Source of the DNA: Aquincola tertiaricarbonis
GTDB lineage: Bacteria > Pseudomonadota > Gammaproteobacteria > Burkholderiales > Burkholderiaceae_C
Length of the DNA stretch: 64,000 bases
Reading direction: 5' to 3'
NCBI RefSeq assembly: GCF_023573145.1
Contig: NZ_CP097635.1
Span: forward strand, 1,364,001-1,428,000
Below, one piece after another: positions 8,614 to 17,376 of this stretch. Within the stretch, counting starts at the first letter, position 1. Each line of letters opens with the position of its first letter. The position numbers and the translations under genes are program-made. The notes below the pieces were generated by a model that saw only the letters and a list, made by a program, of their open reading frames with translations, ran no database searches and was not told the DNA's origin.

Positions 8614-9153
8614 ATGGACATGATCACCGACGCCACCGAAGTGGCCCGCCACGAAGCCCAACGGGCAGTTCAGAACGCCAAGTCGCGCGGCGGCGCCCCT
8701 GGCGGCGAGTTCCTCACCTTCCGCCTCGGCGCGGAGGAGTACGGCATCGACATCCTGCGCGTGCAGGAAATCCGCTCGTACGAGCAGCCGACCCGCATCG
8801 CCAACGCCCCCGGCTTCATCAAGGGCGTGGTCAACCTGCGCGGCGTCATCGTGCCCATCGTCGACCTGCGCCTGAAGCTGGGTTGCGACTCGGCCGAGTA
8901 CAACACCTTCACCGTGGTCATCGTGCTGAACGTGCGTGGCCGCGTGGTGGGCGCGGTGGTCGACTCCGTGTCCGACGTGCTGGAACTGGCCCCCGACACC
9001 ATCAAGCCGGCGCCGGAGCTGAGCTCGGGCCAGATCGACACCAGCTACATCACCGGCATCGGCAGCGTGGCTGACCGCATGCTGATCCTGATGGACATCG
9101 AGGCCCTGATGAGCAGTGCCGAAATGGGCCTGATGGACGAAGCCACGTTCTGA
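8614..9153 (+). CDS. cheW: chemotaxis coupling protein CheW
   Basis: 179-aa CheW protein that links chemoreceptors to CheA in the cytoplasmic signalling array. After a 35-residue N-terminal extension the CheW fold runs from [22 protein letters not shown] to the C-terminus; the conserved [13 protein letters not shown] and [10 protein letters not shown] segments are present. The ATG at 8614 is preceded by CAAGGACGCCTCC; an upstream open frame to 8449 has no CheW homology and was left out. The chemoreceptor follows after 17 bases, so the two probably form an operon. No CheA is in the window. Confidence 0.93.
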   Translation: MDMITDATEVARHEAQRAVQNAKSRGGAPGGEFLTFRLGAEEYGIDILRVQEIRSYEQPTRIANAPGFIKGVVNLRGVIVPIVDLRLKLGCDSAEYNTFTVVIVLNVRGRVVGAVVDSVSDVLELAPDTIKPAPELSSGQIDTSYITGIGSVADRMLILMDIEALMSSAEMGLMDEATF

Positions 9154-9170
9154 CCCCGGTAGACGCAGTG

Positions 9171-10715
9171 ATGCAGCTCACCCTGACCCAGAAACTCTGG
9201 CTGCCCACCGTCGCGCTCGCGGCGGTGGTGGCCGCCATGTCCACGCTTTCCGTGGTGCGCACCCGGGCGCTGCTGGCCGAATCGGCCAGCCAACAATCGG
9301 TGCGCGAGGAAAAGCTCGAGCTCTCACTGCGCTGGGCCGGCCTGACCGAAGCCAACGCCACCCGCGTGGTGGCCAGCCTGGTCAGCGCCGATCCGCAAGT
9401 GCCGGCGGCGCTGAAACCGCAGATGGACGCGACCTCCGCGCGCATCAGCGAGCTGCAAAAGCGCATGGAGACGCTGGCAACCGAACCCGAAGAAAAGGCG
9501 CTGCTGGCCGACGTGGCCGCGCGGCGCCAGGCCTATCTCGACCAGCGCAAGCAGGCCGCGGCCCTGCGCAGCGACGGCAAGGCCGACGCTGCCCTGGCCG
9601 CCCTCAAGGACAAAGTGCAGCCGGCGGTGGCTTCCTACCTGGAAGCGCAGCAGGCCTTCGTGAGCCTGCAGCACCGGCGTGCCGGTGAGGTGCGCGACGA
9701 AGTGGCGGCCGAGCGCATGCGCACCGTGTGGACGGTGACCGGCGTGATGGTGGTGATGGTGCTGTTGCTGGCCGCCTGTACCGGCGCCATCGTCCGCGCC
9801 ATCCGCCGGCCGCTGTCCGAGGTGGTGGCGGTGACGCGCCGCATCGGCCAGGGCGACCTGGCGGTGCAGATCGACCCGCATCACCGGCGCGACGAGATCG
9901 GCGAGGTGAATGCCGCGCTGGCCGAGATGTGCGGCTCGCTGCGCACGCTGGTGTCGCAGGTGCGGCAGTCGGCCGATTCGCTGGCGGTGGCGTCCAACGA
10001 GATCGCCAGCGGCAACGAAGACCTGAGCCGCCGCACCGAACAGGCGGCCAGCAGCCTGCAGCAGACCGCCTCTTCGATGGAGCAGTTGACGGGCACCGTG
10101 GCGCAGTCCTCGGCCTCGGCAAGCATGGCCAACGAGCTGGCGACCTCGGCCGCGGCCGTGGCGCAGCGCGGCGGTGAGGTGGTGTCGCAGGTCATCTCGA
10201 CGATGGAAGAGATCAGCAGCAGTTCCAAGCTGATCGCCGACATCACCGGCACCATCGACGGCATCGCCTTCCAGACCAACATCCTGGCGCTGAACGCCGC
10301 GGTGGAAGCCGCCCGTGCCGGCGAACAGGGCCGCGGCTTTGCCGTGGTGGCCGGCGAGGTGCGCACGCTGGCCCAGCGCAGCGCGGAGGCGGCGCGCGAG
10401 ATCAAGCGGCTGATCGGCACCAGTGCCGACCGCGTGGAAGCCGGCGCCCGCCTGGTGCAGGACGCCGGCCGCACGATGGACGAGGTGGTGGAAGGCGTGC
10501 AGCGCGTGAGCACTGCGATTGCCGAGATCACCGCCGCGGCCAGCGAGCAGACGCTGGGCATCGGCCAGGTGAACGGCGCGGTGAGCCAGCTGGACCAGAT
10601 GACGCAGCAAAACGCCGCGCTGGTGGAGCAATCCACCGCCGCCGCCGAGAACCTGCGCCAGCAGGCCAGCACGCTGGCCAACGTGGTCGGGACCTTCCGG
10701 CTGCAGCCAGCTTGA
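9171..10715 (+). CDS. methyl-accepting chemotaxis protein
   Basis: 514-aa transmembrane chemoreceptor. TM1 is about residues 10-29, followed by a periplasmic helical sensing domain of roughly 150 residues, TM2 near 185-207 ([20 protein letters not shown]), a HAMP linker to about 262 and the coiled-coil signalling domain to the end. The highly conserved hairpin tip is seen as [20 protein letters not shown] near residue 385. There is no C-terminal CheR-docking pentapeptide. A GTG three bases upstream (9168) is an equally possible start. It follows cheW closely and ends before a strong hairpin terminator. The ligand is unknown. Confidence 0.93.
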   Translation: MQLTLTQKLWLPTVALAAVVAAMSTLSVVRTRALLAESASQQSVREEKLELSLRWAGLTEANATRVVASLVSADPQVPAALKPQMDATSARISELQKRMETLATEPEEKALLADVAARRQAYLDQRKQAAALRSDGKADAALAALKDKVQPAVASYLEAQQAFVSLQHRRAGEVRDEVAAERMRTVWTVTGVMVVMVLLLAACTGAIVRAIRRPLSEVVAVTRRIGQGDLAVQIDPHHRRDEIGEVNAALAEMCGSLRTLVSQVRQSADSLAVASNEIASGNEDLSRRTEQAASSLQQTASSMEQLTGTVAQSSASASMANELATSAAAVAQRGGEVVSQVISTMEEISSSSKLIADITGTIDGIAFQTNILALNAAVEAARAGEQGRGFAVVAGEVRTLAQRSAEAAREIKRLIGTSADRVEAGARLVQDAGRTMDEVVEGVQRVSTAIAEITAAASEQTLGIGQVNGAVSQLDQMTQQNAALVEQSTAAAENLRQQASTLANVVGTFRLQPA

Positions 10716-10735
10716 AGCGGACTTCAGGAAAACAG

Positions 10736-10760
10736 AAAGGCCGGCGATTGCCGGCCTTTT
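10736..10760. terminator. bidirectional rho-independent terminator
   Basis: Perfect 10-bp stem AAAGGCCGGC / GCCGGCCTTT with a GATT loop and flanking A/T runs. It lies between the converging chemoreceptor (+) and the 54-aa small gene (-), so it can serve both strands. Confidence 0.9.
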
Positions 10761-10779
10761 GCTTTGGGCTCGCAGCAGC

Positions 10780-10944
10780 TCAGCCGCGCGGCGCCGAAGC
10801 GGCCTGCTGCTGCACCAGCAGCTGCGCGTCGTTGGCGGCATGCTCGCTGTGCGCCAGGCCGTTGACACCGGCCAGCATGCCGAGCGTGAACACGGCCGAC
10901 AGGGCGAGGGCGGCGACTTGGCTGAAGAGGCGTGGCTGGTTCAT
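10780..10944 (-). CDS. small exported or membrane protein, 54 aa
   Basis: Short open frame starting MNQPRLFSQVAALALSAVF, with one hydrophobic segment (about residues 8-27) and then a polar tail containing HSEHAANDAQLLVQQQ. A GGAGTCCACC ribosome site lies immediately upstream of the ATG, and the stop is 20 bases from the shared terminator, which together support a real gene. It is probably a secreted or inner-membrane-anchored small protein. Its function is not recognised; N-terminal Met-Asn-Gln followed by a single helix is seen in many unnamed Burkholderiales small proteins. Confidence 0.65.
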   Translation of the reverse strand: MNQPRLFSQVAALALSAVFTLGMLAGVNGLAHSEHAANDAQLLVQQQAASAPRG

Positions 10945-11067
10945 GGTGGACTCCGGTGCGTGTGGGGCGTTGCGATGGAGTGAACTCTAGGCAGCAGCCC
11001 CCGGCACCACCACCGGATTGCGACGAAGTGCGGCTGCGGGCGACGAACCGCAGCCGCCTCCCCCTGA

Positions 11068-13611
11068 CTAGGCTTGCGCCCTGCGCAGGGTTTCGACCAC
11101 CGGCCGGCGCAACACCTCCCGCAGCCCCCACCAGCCGGCCGCCAGCGCCAGCAGCGCGCCGGCCACCGTGCCGGCCAGCGGCACCCACCAGGGCGCCGTC
11201 CAGCTGAACTCGAAGGCGTAGCGCGCCAGAGCCCAGCCCACGCCCATCGCCGCGCTGGAAGCCAGCAGCCCGGCCAGGGCGCCCACGCCCAGCAGCTCGG
11301 TGCGCTGCACCCGCGCCAGCAGGGTGCGGCCGGCGCCCATCGCCCGCATGATCGCGAACTCGCGCGAGCGCGCCTCGCGCGTGGCGGTGATGGCCGCGAA
11401 CAGCACCACCAGGCCCGCCGCCAGCGTGAAGCCGAACAGGAACTCCACCGCGCGGATCACCTGGTCCAGCACGCCCTGCACCTGGGCCAGCGAAGCCGCC
11501 ACGTTCACATTGGTGATGTTGGGAAAGTCGCGCGAGAGCTGGTTGTCGAAGCCCGGCTGGTCGGGCGCGCGAAAGGCGCTAATGTAGGTGGTGCCCACGT
11601 CGTCCATCTGCGCCAGCGGAAACATCACGAAGAAGTTGACCCGCATCGACGCGAAGTCCAGCTTGCGCAGGCTGGTGATGCGGCCCTCACGCAGCGTGCC
11701 GCCGATGTCGAAGCGCATGCGGTCGCCCAGCTTCAGGCCCAGCGTCTCGGCCAGGCCGCTTTCCACGCTCACCGCATCGGGCTCGTCGGGCGTCCAGCGG
11801 CCGGCGATCACCTGGTTCTGCTCGGGCAACTTCGCGTCGTGGCTGAGGTTGAACTCACGGTCCACCAGCCGGCGCGCACGGCCGTCGGCGTAGCTTTCGG
11901 GCGTCACCGGCTTGCCGTTGATGGCCACCAGACGGCCGCGGATCATCGGAAACCAGTCGTAGCGCTCCACGCCCGCCTGCTTGAGCGCGCCCTGAAAGGC
12001 ATCGGCCTGGTCGGGCTGCAGGTTGATGACGAAGCGGTTGGGCGCATTGGGCGGCGTGGCCGCGCGCCAGCTGTCGATCAGGTCGGTGCGCAGCAGCACC
12101 AGCAGCGCCAGCGCCAGCAGCCCCACCGACAGCGACGAGACCTGCAGCACCGCGAACGCCGGCCGGGCGGCGATCTGCCGCGTGGCCAGCACCAGCCAGC
12201 GTGGCGCCCGCGACTCGGGCACCGCGCGGCGCAGCACCTGCACCGCCACCCACGACAGCGCGGCGAACACCAGCACCGCGGCCGCGAAGCCGCCGACCGC
12301 GATCAGGCCCAGCTTGAGGTCGGACGACACCGCCAGCAGCAGGCCCGCAAACCCCAGCGTGCCGGCGGCCAGCACCAGCAGCGACGACGCCTTGAGCGTG
12401 CCCACGTCGCGCCGGATGACGCGCAGCGGCGGCACCCGAGCCAGCTGCAGCACCGGCGGCAGGCCGAAGCCCAGCAGCAGCGTCAGCCCCACGCCCAGGC
12501 CGAAGAAGGCCGGCCACACGCCGGGCGGCGGCAGCTCGGTCTGCACCAGGCCGGCCAGCAGCCAGATGAACACATGGTGCACGCCGAAGCCGATGGCCAC
12601 GCCCAGCAGGCTGGCCGCCACGCCCACCAGGCCGAACTCCAGCCCGTACGACAGTGCGATGGAGCGCTGGGGCTGGCCCAGCACCCGCAGCATCGCGCAG
12701 TCGTCCAGGTGGCGGTTGGCGAAGTCGCGCGCGGCGATGGCCACCGCCACCGCGGCCAGCAGCGCCGCCAGCAGCGCCACCAGGTTGAGGAACTTCTCGC
12801 CGCGGTCCAGCGTGCGGCGCATCTGCGGGCTGCCGTTTTCCAGCGATTCCACGTCCACGCCGCGCAGCGCGTCGCGCTCGATGCGCTGCTTGACGTCGTT
12901 CACGTATCGGCCCACCTCGGCCAGGCTGTTGCCCGGCGCCGCCACCGCCAGCCGGTAGGTCACGCGGCTGGCCGGCTGGATGAGGCCGGTGGCCGGCAGG
13001 TCGGACAAGGCCAGCATCACCCGCGGCGCGAAGCTGATGAAGCCGGCGCCGCGGTCGGGCTCGATGGTGATGATGCGGTCGATGCGCAGCGAGGCATCGC
13101 CCAGCAGCAGCGCATCGCCCAGCTTCAGGCCCAGCGATTCGAGCACCGCCGCATCCACCCACACGGTGCCCGGCGCGGGGCCGCCGGTGGCCGCTTCCTC
13201 GGGGCCGCCGGCCGTGGTCTGCGTGCGCAGCCGGCCGCGCAGCGGGTAGCTGCTGTCCACCGCCTTCACCGCCACCAGCCGGCTGGCGCCGCCGCGTTCG
13301 TCGGGCGCGCGGCCCATGCTGGGAAACACCGCGCTGCGGGTGATGCGCAGGCCGCGCGCCTGCGCGTCGGCCACCAGGGCGTCGGGCGTGGGCTTGTCGC
13401 TGGCCACCACGGCGTCGCCACCCAGCAGCTGGGCCGCATCACGTTCCAGGCCGGTGTTGAGCCGGTTGGCGAAGAAGCCGACGGCGGTGAGCGCGGCCAC
13501 CGCCAGCATCACGGCCACCACCAGCAGCCGCAGCTCGCCGGCGCGGAAGTCACGCACGGTCTGCCGCCAGGCCAGGCGCCAGGCCGAAGGGGCGAAGGAA
13601 GTTGCAGTCAT
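11068..13611 (-). CDS. FtsX-like ABC transporter permease (YbbP type)
   Basis: 847-aa integral inner-membrane permease with two FtsX cores, the architecture of YbbP/macrolide-type permeases. It has an N-terminal TM with a large extracytoplasmic domain, a central bundle of TMs (near AVAVAIAARDFANRHLDDC and GLVGVAASLLGVAIGFGVHH), a second periplasmic region and a final bundle containing TREARSREFAIMRAMGAGR. The family works with a cytoplasmic ATPase (YbbA-like) in lipid or lysophospholipid-related export, usually encoded next door; here no ATPase gene is adjacent. The ATG at 13611 was chosen over one three codons upstream; both are possible. Confidence 0.88.
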   Translation of the reverse strand: MTATSFAPSAWRLAWRQTVRDFRAGELRLLVVAVMLAVAALTAVGFFANRLNTGLERDAAQLLGGDAVVASDKPTPDALVADAQARGLRITRSAVFPSMGRAPDERGGASRLVAVKAVDSSYPLRGRLRTQTTAGGPEEAATGGPAPGTVWVDAAVLESLGLKLGDALLLGDASLRIDRIITIEPDRGAGFISFAPRVMLALSDLPATGLIQPASRVTYRLAVAAPGNSLAEVGRYVNDVKQRIERDALRGVDVESLENGSPQMRRTLDRGEKFLNLVALLAALLAAVAVAIAARDFANRHLDDCAMLRVLGQPQRSIALSYGLEFGLVGVAASLLGVAIGFGVHHVFIWLLAGLVQTELPPPGVWPAFFGLGVGLTLLLGFGLPPVLQLARVPPLRVIRRDVGTLKASSLLVLAAGTLGFAGLLLAVSSDLKLGLIAVGGFAAAVLVFAALSWVAVQVLRRAVPESRAPRWLVLATRQIAARPAFAVLQVSSLSVGLLALALLVLLRTDLIDSWRAATPPNAPNRFVINLQPDQADAFQGALKQAGVERYDWFPMIRGRLVAINGKPVTPESYADGRARRLVDREFNLSHDAKLPEQNQVIAGRWTPDEPDAVSVESGLAETLGLKLGDRMRFDIGGTLREGRITSLRKLDFASMRVNFFVMFPLAQMDDVGTTYISAFRAPDQPGFDNQLSRDFPNITNVNVAASLAQVQGVLDQVIRAVEFLFGFTLAAGLVVLFAAITATREARSREFAIMRAMGAGRTLLARVQRTELLGVGALAGLLASSAAMGVGWALARYAFEFSWTAPWWVPLAGTVAGALLALAAGWWGLREVLRRPVVETLRRAQA

Positions 13612-13665
13612 GGCCCGCACGGTAGCAGGGCCGGACGGCCGGCGCGGCGCGCGGGCTTTGCGCGT

Positions 13666-14400
13666 TCAGCCGCCGCAGCAGCCGCCGGGCCGGTCGTAGC
13701 TCAGCTGCGGGTACCAGTCGGTGCCGCGGCCGCCGGGCGTCAGATCCAGCAGGTTCCACAGCGGCATCAGGTCGGGTGCATCGCGCGGGTCCTGCCCGGG
13801 GTCGGCGGTCTCGAACCCCATCTCCGCGGCCCAGAAGTGGCGGACGGCACCGGCCGCGTCGCGCACGAAGACGTTGATCGCCGCGTTGTCGCCGCCCTCG
13901 GGCGCCTCGTGCGCATAGTGCTGGCTGAAGCGGTTGCCGCCCGCCGAGACCAGCGGCAGGTGGCGCCAGCCACGCTGGCGCGCGAAGTCCGCCATGCGCG
14001 CCACCGGCGAGCGGGCGATCACGGCCAGGCCGACGCGCTGCATCAGGTCGGGCGCCTCGCCGTCCAGCGCGCTGAGCAGCGAGGTGCACATCGGGCAGGG
14101 CTGTTCGCGCTGCGGGCCGAACATCCAGTGGTAGGTGATCAGCGTGTCGTGGCGGCCGAACAGCTGCGACAGCCGCACCGGGCCTTGCTCGCCCTCGAAG
14201 ACGTAGTCCTCCGGCACGGCGCCCCCGGGCGGCAGTGCGCGCCGCTGCGCGGCCACGCGCTCGATGTGGCGGCGCAGCTCGATCTCTTCAGCCAGCAGCG
14301 CCGTGCGGGCGCGGCGGTAGTCGGCGCTCTCGTTGGGAAAGCGGCTGGGCGAGCGCGCCGCCAGCTCGGCGGCGGGCACCAGGTCGGTGGGCAGGGTCAT
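13666..14400 (-). CDS. DUF899 family protein, thioredoxin-like
   Basis: 244-aa DUF899 protein. The characteristic features are an N-terminal helix pair, EDYVFEGEQGPVRLSQLFG, then YHWMFGPQREQPCPMCTSLL with a CPMC pair in the thioredoxin-like position, and a C-terminal WYPQLSYDRPGGCCGG. Members are often called thioredoxin-family or dithiol-disulfide-like proteins, but no reaction is established. Likely cytoplasmic. The gene is alone, 45 bases upstream of the FtsX-type permease on the same strand. Confidence 0.85.
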   Translation of the reverse strand: MTLPTDLVPAAELAARSPSRFPNESADYRRARTALLAEEIELRRHIERVAAQRRALPPGGAVPEDYVFEGEQGPVRLSQLFGRHDTLITYHWMFGPQREQPCPMCTSLLSALDGEAPDLMQRVGLAVIARSPVARMADFARQRGWRHLPLVSAGGNRFSQHYAHEAPEGGDNAAINVFVRDAAGAVRHFWAAEMGFETADPGQDPRDAPDLMPLWNLLDLTPGGRGTDWYPQLSYDRPGGCCGG

Positions 14401-14544
14401 GGGGCGTCTCCGGTCGGGGTGGTACCGCCATGACGATCAAGCCGGCGCGTTTTCGACAGCCCGGGCTCGGCCTTGCATCTGCTGCAACGCCGCATGCAAA
14501 CCGCCAGAACCCGGCGGCGGCGGGCGGCTGCTGAAATGACGGCC

Positions 14545-15399
14545 ATGAGCACCGAAACCACCCCGCTGCCCCCGCTGTTCGTCTCGCACGGCTCGCCGAT
14601 GACGGCGCTGGAGCCCGGCGCGGCCGGCGCCTTCTGGCAGCGGCTGGGCCAGGCCCTGGTGGCCAGCTTCGGCCGCCCGAAGGCGGTGCTGGCGGTGTCG
14701 GCCCACTCGCTGACGCGCGAGCCGGTGCTGCTGGCCGCCCCGCGCCACGAGGCCATCTACGACTTCGGCGGCTTCCCCGACGCGCTGTACCGGCTGCGCT
14801 ACGACGCACCGGGCGCGCCGGCCCTGGCCGAACGGGCGCAGGCCCTGCTGGCGCAAGCCGGCATCGCCGCGCACCGGCTGCCGGAAGGCGGCCTGGACCA
14901 CGGCATCTGGACGCCGCTGCGCTCGATCTTTCCGCAGGCCGACGTGCCGGTGCTGCCGCTGGCCTATGTGCCCAGCCAGAGCCCGGCGCAGCAGTTCGCG
15001 CTGGGGCAGGCGCTGGCGCCGCTGGCGGCCGAAGGCGTGTGGGTGCTGGGCACTGGCAGCATCACGCACAACCTGCGGCTGCTGGGCCGCTTCAACGGCA
15101 CTCCGCGTGGCGACGACGCCGAGATCCCGGAAAGCGCTGCCTTCCGCACCTGGATGCAGTCGCGCGCCAGCGCCCGCGACTGGCCGGCGCTGCTGGACTA
15201 CCGCGCCCAGGCGCCGCATGCGGCGCTGATGCACCCCACTGACGAGCACCTGCTGCCCTGGTACGTGGCCGCCGGCGCAGGCGGCCCCGAGGCGGCGCCG
15301 CTGCGGCTGCACGACTCGGTGACCTTCGGCGCGCTGGGCATGGACGCCTATGCCTTCGGCCCTCAGGCCGCGCGGCTGGCGCAGGCGCTCGATCTCTGA
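14545..15399 (+). CDS. DODA-type extradiol aromatic ring-opening dioxygenase family protein
   Basis: 284-aa class III extradiol dioxygenase-fold protein (YgiD/4,5-DOPA dioxygenase family). The metal-binding and active-site positions are visible as FVSHGSPM, AVSAHSL, EGGLDHGIWTPL, GTGSITHNL and PTDEHLLPWYVA; the C-terminal FGALGMDAYAFG is typical. It would open catechol-type rings with bound Fe(II) or Zn(II) in the cytoplasm, though many members have no confirmed substrate. An ATG three codons upstream (14536) is also possible. The gene stands alone between a DUF899 gene and a BMP-family gene on the opposite strand. Confidence 0.9.
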   Translation: MSTETTPLPPLFVSHGSPMTALEPGAAGAFWQRLGQALVASFGRPKAVLAVSAHSLTREPVLLAAPRHEAIYDFGGFPDALYRLRYDAPGAPALAERAQALLAQAGIAAHRLPEGGLDHGIWTPLRSIFPQADVPVLPLAYVPSQSPAQQFALGQALAPLAAEGVWVLGTGSITHNLRLLGRFNGTPRGDDAEIPESAAFRTWMQSRASARDWPALLDYRAQAPHAALMHPTDEHLLPWYVAAGAGGPEAAPLRLHDSVTFGALGMDAYAFGPQAARLAQALDL

Positions 15400-16566
15400 T
15401 CAACGGCCGGGCACGGACCCGACCACGCCTTCGACGAACCAATCCATGGAGGCGATGGCCGCATCAGGCAGCGCGCCGCCCGCAGGCTGGCGCAGCTGGC
15501 CGGCCTGGTCTTTCAGCGGACCGGCAAAGGGCTGCAGCTTGCCGGCCATCAGCGCCTGCTGGCGCTGGGCCAGGTCTTTGGTCACGGCCGGTGGCAGCGC
15601 CGGGTCAATGGCCGACAGCCGCACCATGCCCGCCTGCATGCCGCCCCAGGTGGCTCCCGATTGCCAGTTGCCCGCCAGCACGGCCTTGGCCTGCTGCACG
15701 TAGTAGGCGCTCCAGTCGGCCGTCACCGCCGCCAGCTGGGCCTTGGGCGCGAAGGCCCGCATGTCGCTCTGGTAGGCCAGCAGGCGCACGCCTTTTTCTT
15801 CAGCCAGCTGCGGCACCGCGGGTGAGCCGCTGTGGTTGGTGAGCACATCGGCCCCGGCATTGACCAGCGACAGTGCCGCCTCGCGCTCACGCGGCGGGTC
15901 GAACCAGGTGTTCAGCCACACCACGCGCACGGTGGCCTTGGGGTTGGCCGCCCGCATGCCCAGCGTGAAGGCGTTGATGCCCTGCACCACTTCCGGCACC
16001 GGAAAGCCGGCCACGAAGCCGGCCACGCCGGTCTTGCTGCTGCGCCCGGCCAGGTAGCCGGCCAGCCAGCGGCCTTCATAGAACCGGGCGTTGTAGGTGG
16101 CCAGGTTGGCCGCGCGCTTGTAGCCGCCGGCATGCTCGAAGCGCACCTCGGGCGCATCGGCCGCCACCCGCAGCGCGGGGTCCAGGTAGCCGAAGCTGGT
16201 GGCGAAGATCAGGCGATGGCCCTGGGCCACCATGTCGCGCATCACCCGCTCCGAGTCGGGGCCTTCGGCCACCGATTCGACGACGGTGGTCTGCACCTGC
16301 GGGCCCAGCGCCTTGACCATTGCCTGGCGGGCCTGCTCATGCTGGTAGGTCCAGCCGGCGCTGCCGATGGGCGTGACGTAGACGAAGCCGATCTTCAGCG
16401 GGGCCGTGGCGGGTTGGGCGGTGGCGCCGGTGGCGCCGGTGGCGGCCAACAGGCTGCAGGCGGTCGCGGCGATGAGCAGGGAGGAAGCGCGCCGGGCACG
16501 CTGCGCTGGGCGAAGGGATGAAAGCTGCGCCGGGCGCAGCAACGCCCGAGCGAGGTTTTTGAACAT
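15400..16566 (-). CDS. BMP family ABC transporter substrate-binding protein (orphan copy)
   Basis: 388-aa periplasmic binding protein of the basic membrane protein/PnrA-type family, which feeds nucleosides or purines to an ABC importer. A basic N-terminus and hydrophobic signal peptide are followed by the family core: KIGFVYVTPIGSAGWTYQHE, FATSFGYLDPALRVA and VVWLNTWFDPPRE. It is clearly paralogous to the BMP protein at 21465-22625 but lacks its lipobox and has no permease or ATPase next to it. The ATG at 16566 has GAGGACAACC just upstream and is preferred to an ATG 21 bases earlier. It may be an alternative-specificity binding protein for the transporter 6 kb away. Confidence 0.9.
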   Translation of the reverse strand: MFKNLARALLRPAQLSSLRPAQRARRASSLLIAATACSLLAATGATGATAQPATAPLKIGFVYVTPIGSAGWTYQHEQARQAMVKALGPQVQTTVVESVAEGPDSERVMRDMVAQGHRLIFATSFGYLDPALRVAADAPEVRFEHAGGYKRAANLATYNARFYEGRWLAGYLAGRSSKTGVAGFVAGFPVPEVVQGINAFTLGMRAANPKATVRVVWLNTWFDPPREREAALSLVNAGADVLTNHSGSPAVPQLAEEKGVRLLAYQSDMRAFAPKAQLAAVTADWSAYYVQQAKAVLAGNWQSGATWGGMQAGMVRLSAIDPALPPAVTKDLAQRQQALMAGKLQPFAGPLKDQAGQLRQPAGGALPDAAIASMDWFVEGVVGSVPGR

Positions 16567-16658
16567 GGTTGTCCTCGACATGGCCACAAAATGAAGAAAG
16601 CCAGCCGGGCGGTGGCACGCCCAGCTGGCCGAAGCCCGGCATTTTAAGGAACACCGCC

Positions 16659-17027
16659 ATGCACACCGCCATCTGGATCATCGCCGCCGTGCTGCTGGGC
16701 CTGTGGTCGCTGACGGCCTGGGGCCTGCATGCCCTGCTCCTGCACGGCGCCGGCTGGGCGCAGGACGCGCGGCCCCTGATCGAACAGGTGCCCTACCCCG
16801 AGGTCATCGAGCAGTGGATCCCCGGCTGGCAACGCCTGCTGGGGCTGGCGCTGGACATGGCGCAGGCCGCCATCGGCTGGATCGGCGATTCGGCCGGCCT
16901 GGTGGCCTGGCTCACCTGGGGCGCGGGCGCGCTGCTGATCGCCGGCACCGCGGGCGTGATGAGCCTGATCGTGGTGCTGCTGCGGCCCAAGGCGAGCCAC
17001 GGGGGCCGCACGCCCGCTGGTGCCTGA
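16659..17027 (+). CDS. small inner-membrane protein, two TM segments
   Basis: 122-aa protein with a TM at residues 3-25 (IWIIAAVLLGLWSLTAWGLH) and another near 88-112 (WGAGALLIAGTAGVMSLIVV). An amphipathic central region contains EQVPYPEVIEQWIPGWQRL. A ribosome site AAGGAACACC lies ahead of the ATG at 16659. It resembles unnamed membrane proteins common in Burkholderiales; no function can be given. The gene is divergent from the orphan BMP gene. Confidence 0.75.
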   Translation: MHTAIWIIAAVLLGLWSLTAWGLHALLLHGAGWAQDARPLIEQVPYPEVIEQWIPGWQRLLGLALDMAQAAIGWIGDSAGLVAWLTWGAGALLIAGTAGVMSLIVVLLRPKASHGGRTPAGA

Positions 17028-17115
17028 GGCTGGTGTGCTGCGGGCGACAGCGACAGCGGTTGGATTCGGCTGCGTGCCTTGGCCCCAGGTTCTGTTTTTG
17101 TTCGGCCGCCGTACG

Positions 17116-17267
17116 GTGGGCGGGGTTCGGCGGGGCTCATGCTGGGGCGGTCGGCTTCGCCGACTCCGCTGCGGTGCTCGCAGCGAGGTCGCGCGGCAGT
17201 TGTCCGAGCGCAGTGAGCGTCAGCGAACGTAGCGAGTTCTGCCGCGGGCCGCCCACCCGAGTAGCGC
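17116..17267. repeat. dispersed intergenic repeat, left part (interrupted by the group II intron)
   Basis: The segment is closely similar to 31637-31720 and to 32104-32150: shared blocks include GGGGCTCATGC, GCTGCGGTGCTC and GAGGTCGCGCGGC, then AGCGAGTT and GAG(T/C)AGCGC at the junction. An internal inverted repeat CGCGGCAG (17192-17199) / CTGCCGCG (17239-17246) brackets 39 bases. The continuation of the repeat is found at 19164-19198, beyond the intron. No coding capacity is credible here. The rest of the gap after the membrane-protein gene (17028-17115) shows nothing recognisable. Confidence 0.75.
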
Positions 17268-17345
17268 ATCGGGATAGGGGCGGCCCCAGTGGGGCCGACC
17301 CCTCCCACACCACCCGGCATGCGGGTCCGCACCGGGCGGTTCGGG
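17268..17345 (-). ncRNA. group II intron domains V and VI
   Basis: On the minus strand, 17342-17309 folds as the catalytic domain V hairpin, beginning GAACCGCCCGGTGCGG and ending CCGGGTGGTG. It is followed by the domain VI hairpin AGGGGTCGGCCCC / GGGGCCGCCCCT and the intron end CCCGAT. The sequence matches the strongly conserved 3' end of bacterial class C group II introns. Intactness here suggests the ribozyme is still functional. Confidence 0.88.
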
Positions 17346-17376
17346 ACGTTGAGGTGGGCGGCTTGGGAGGATCAGG

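Noticed and set aside
11074..14433. 1119-residue plus-strand open frame over the permease and DUF899 genes
   Set aside because: Low-complexity Gln/Arg/His sequence typical of reverse-strand reading in GC-rich DNA.
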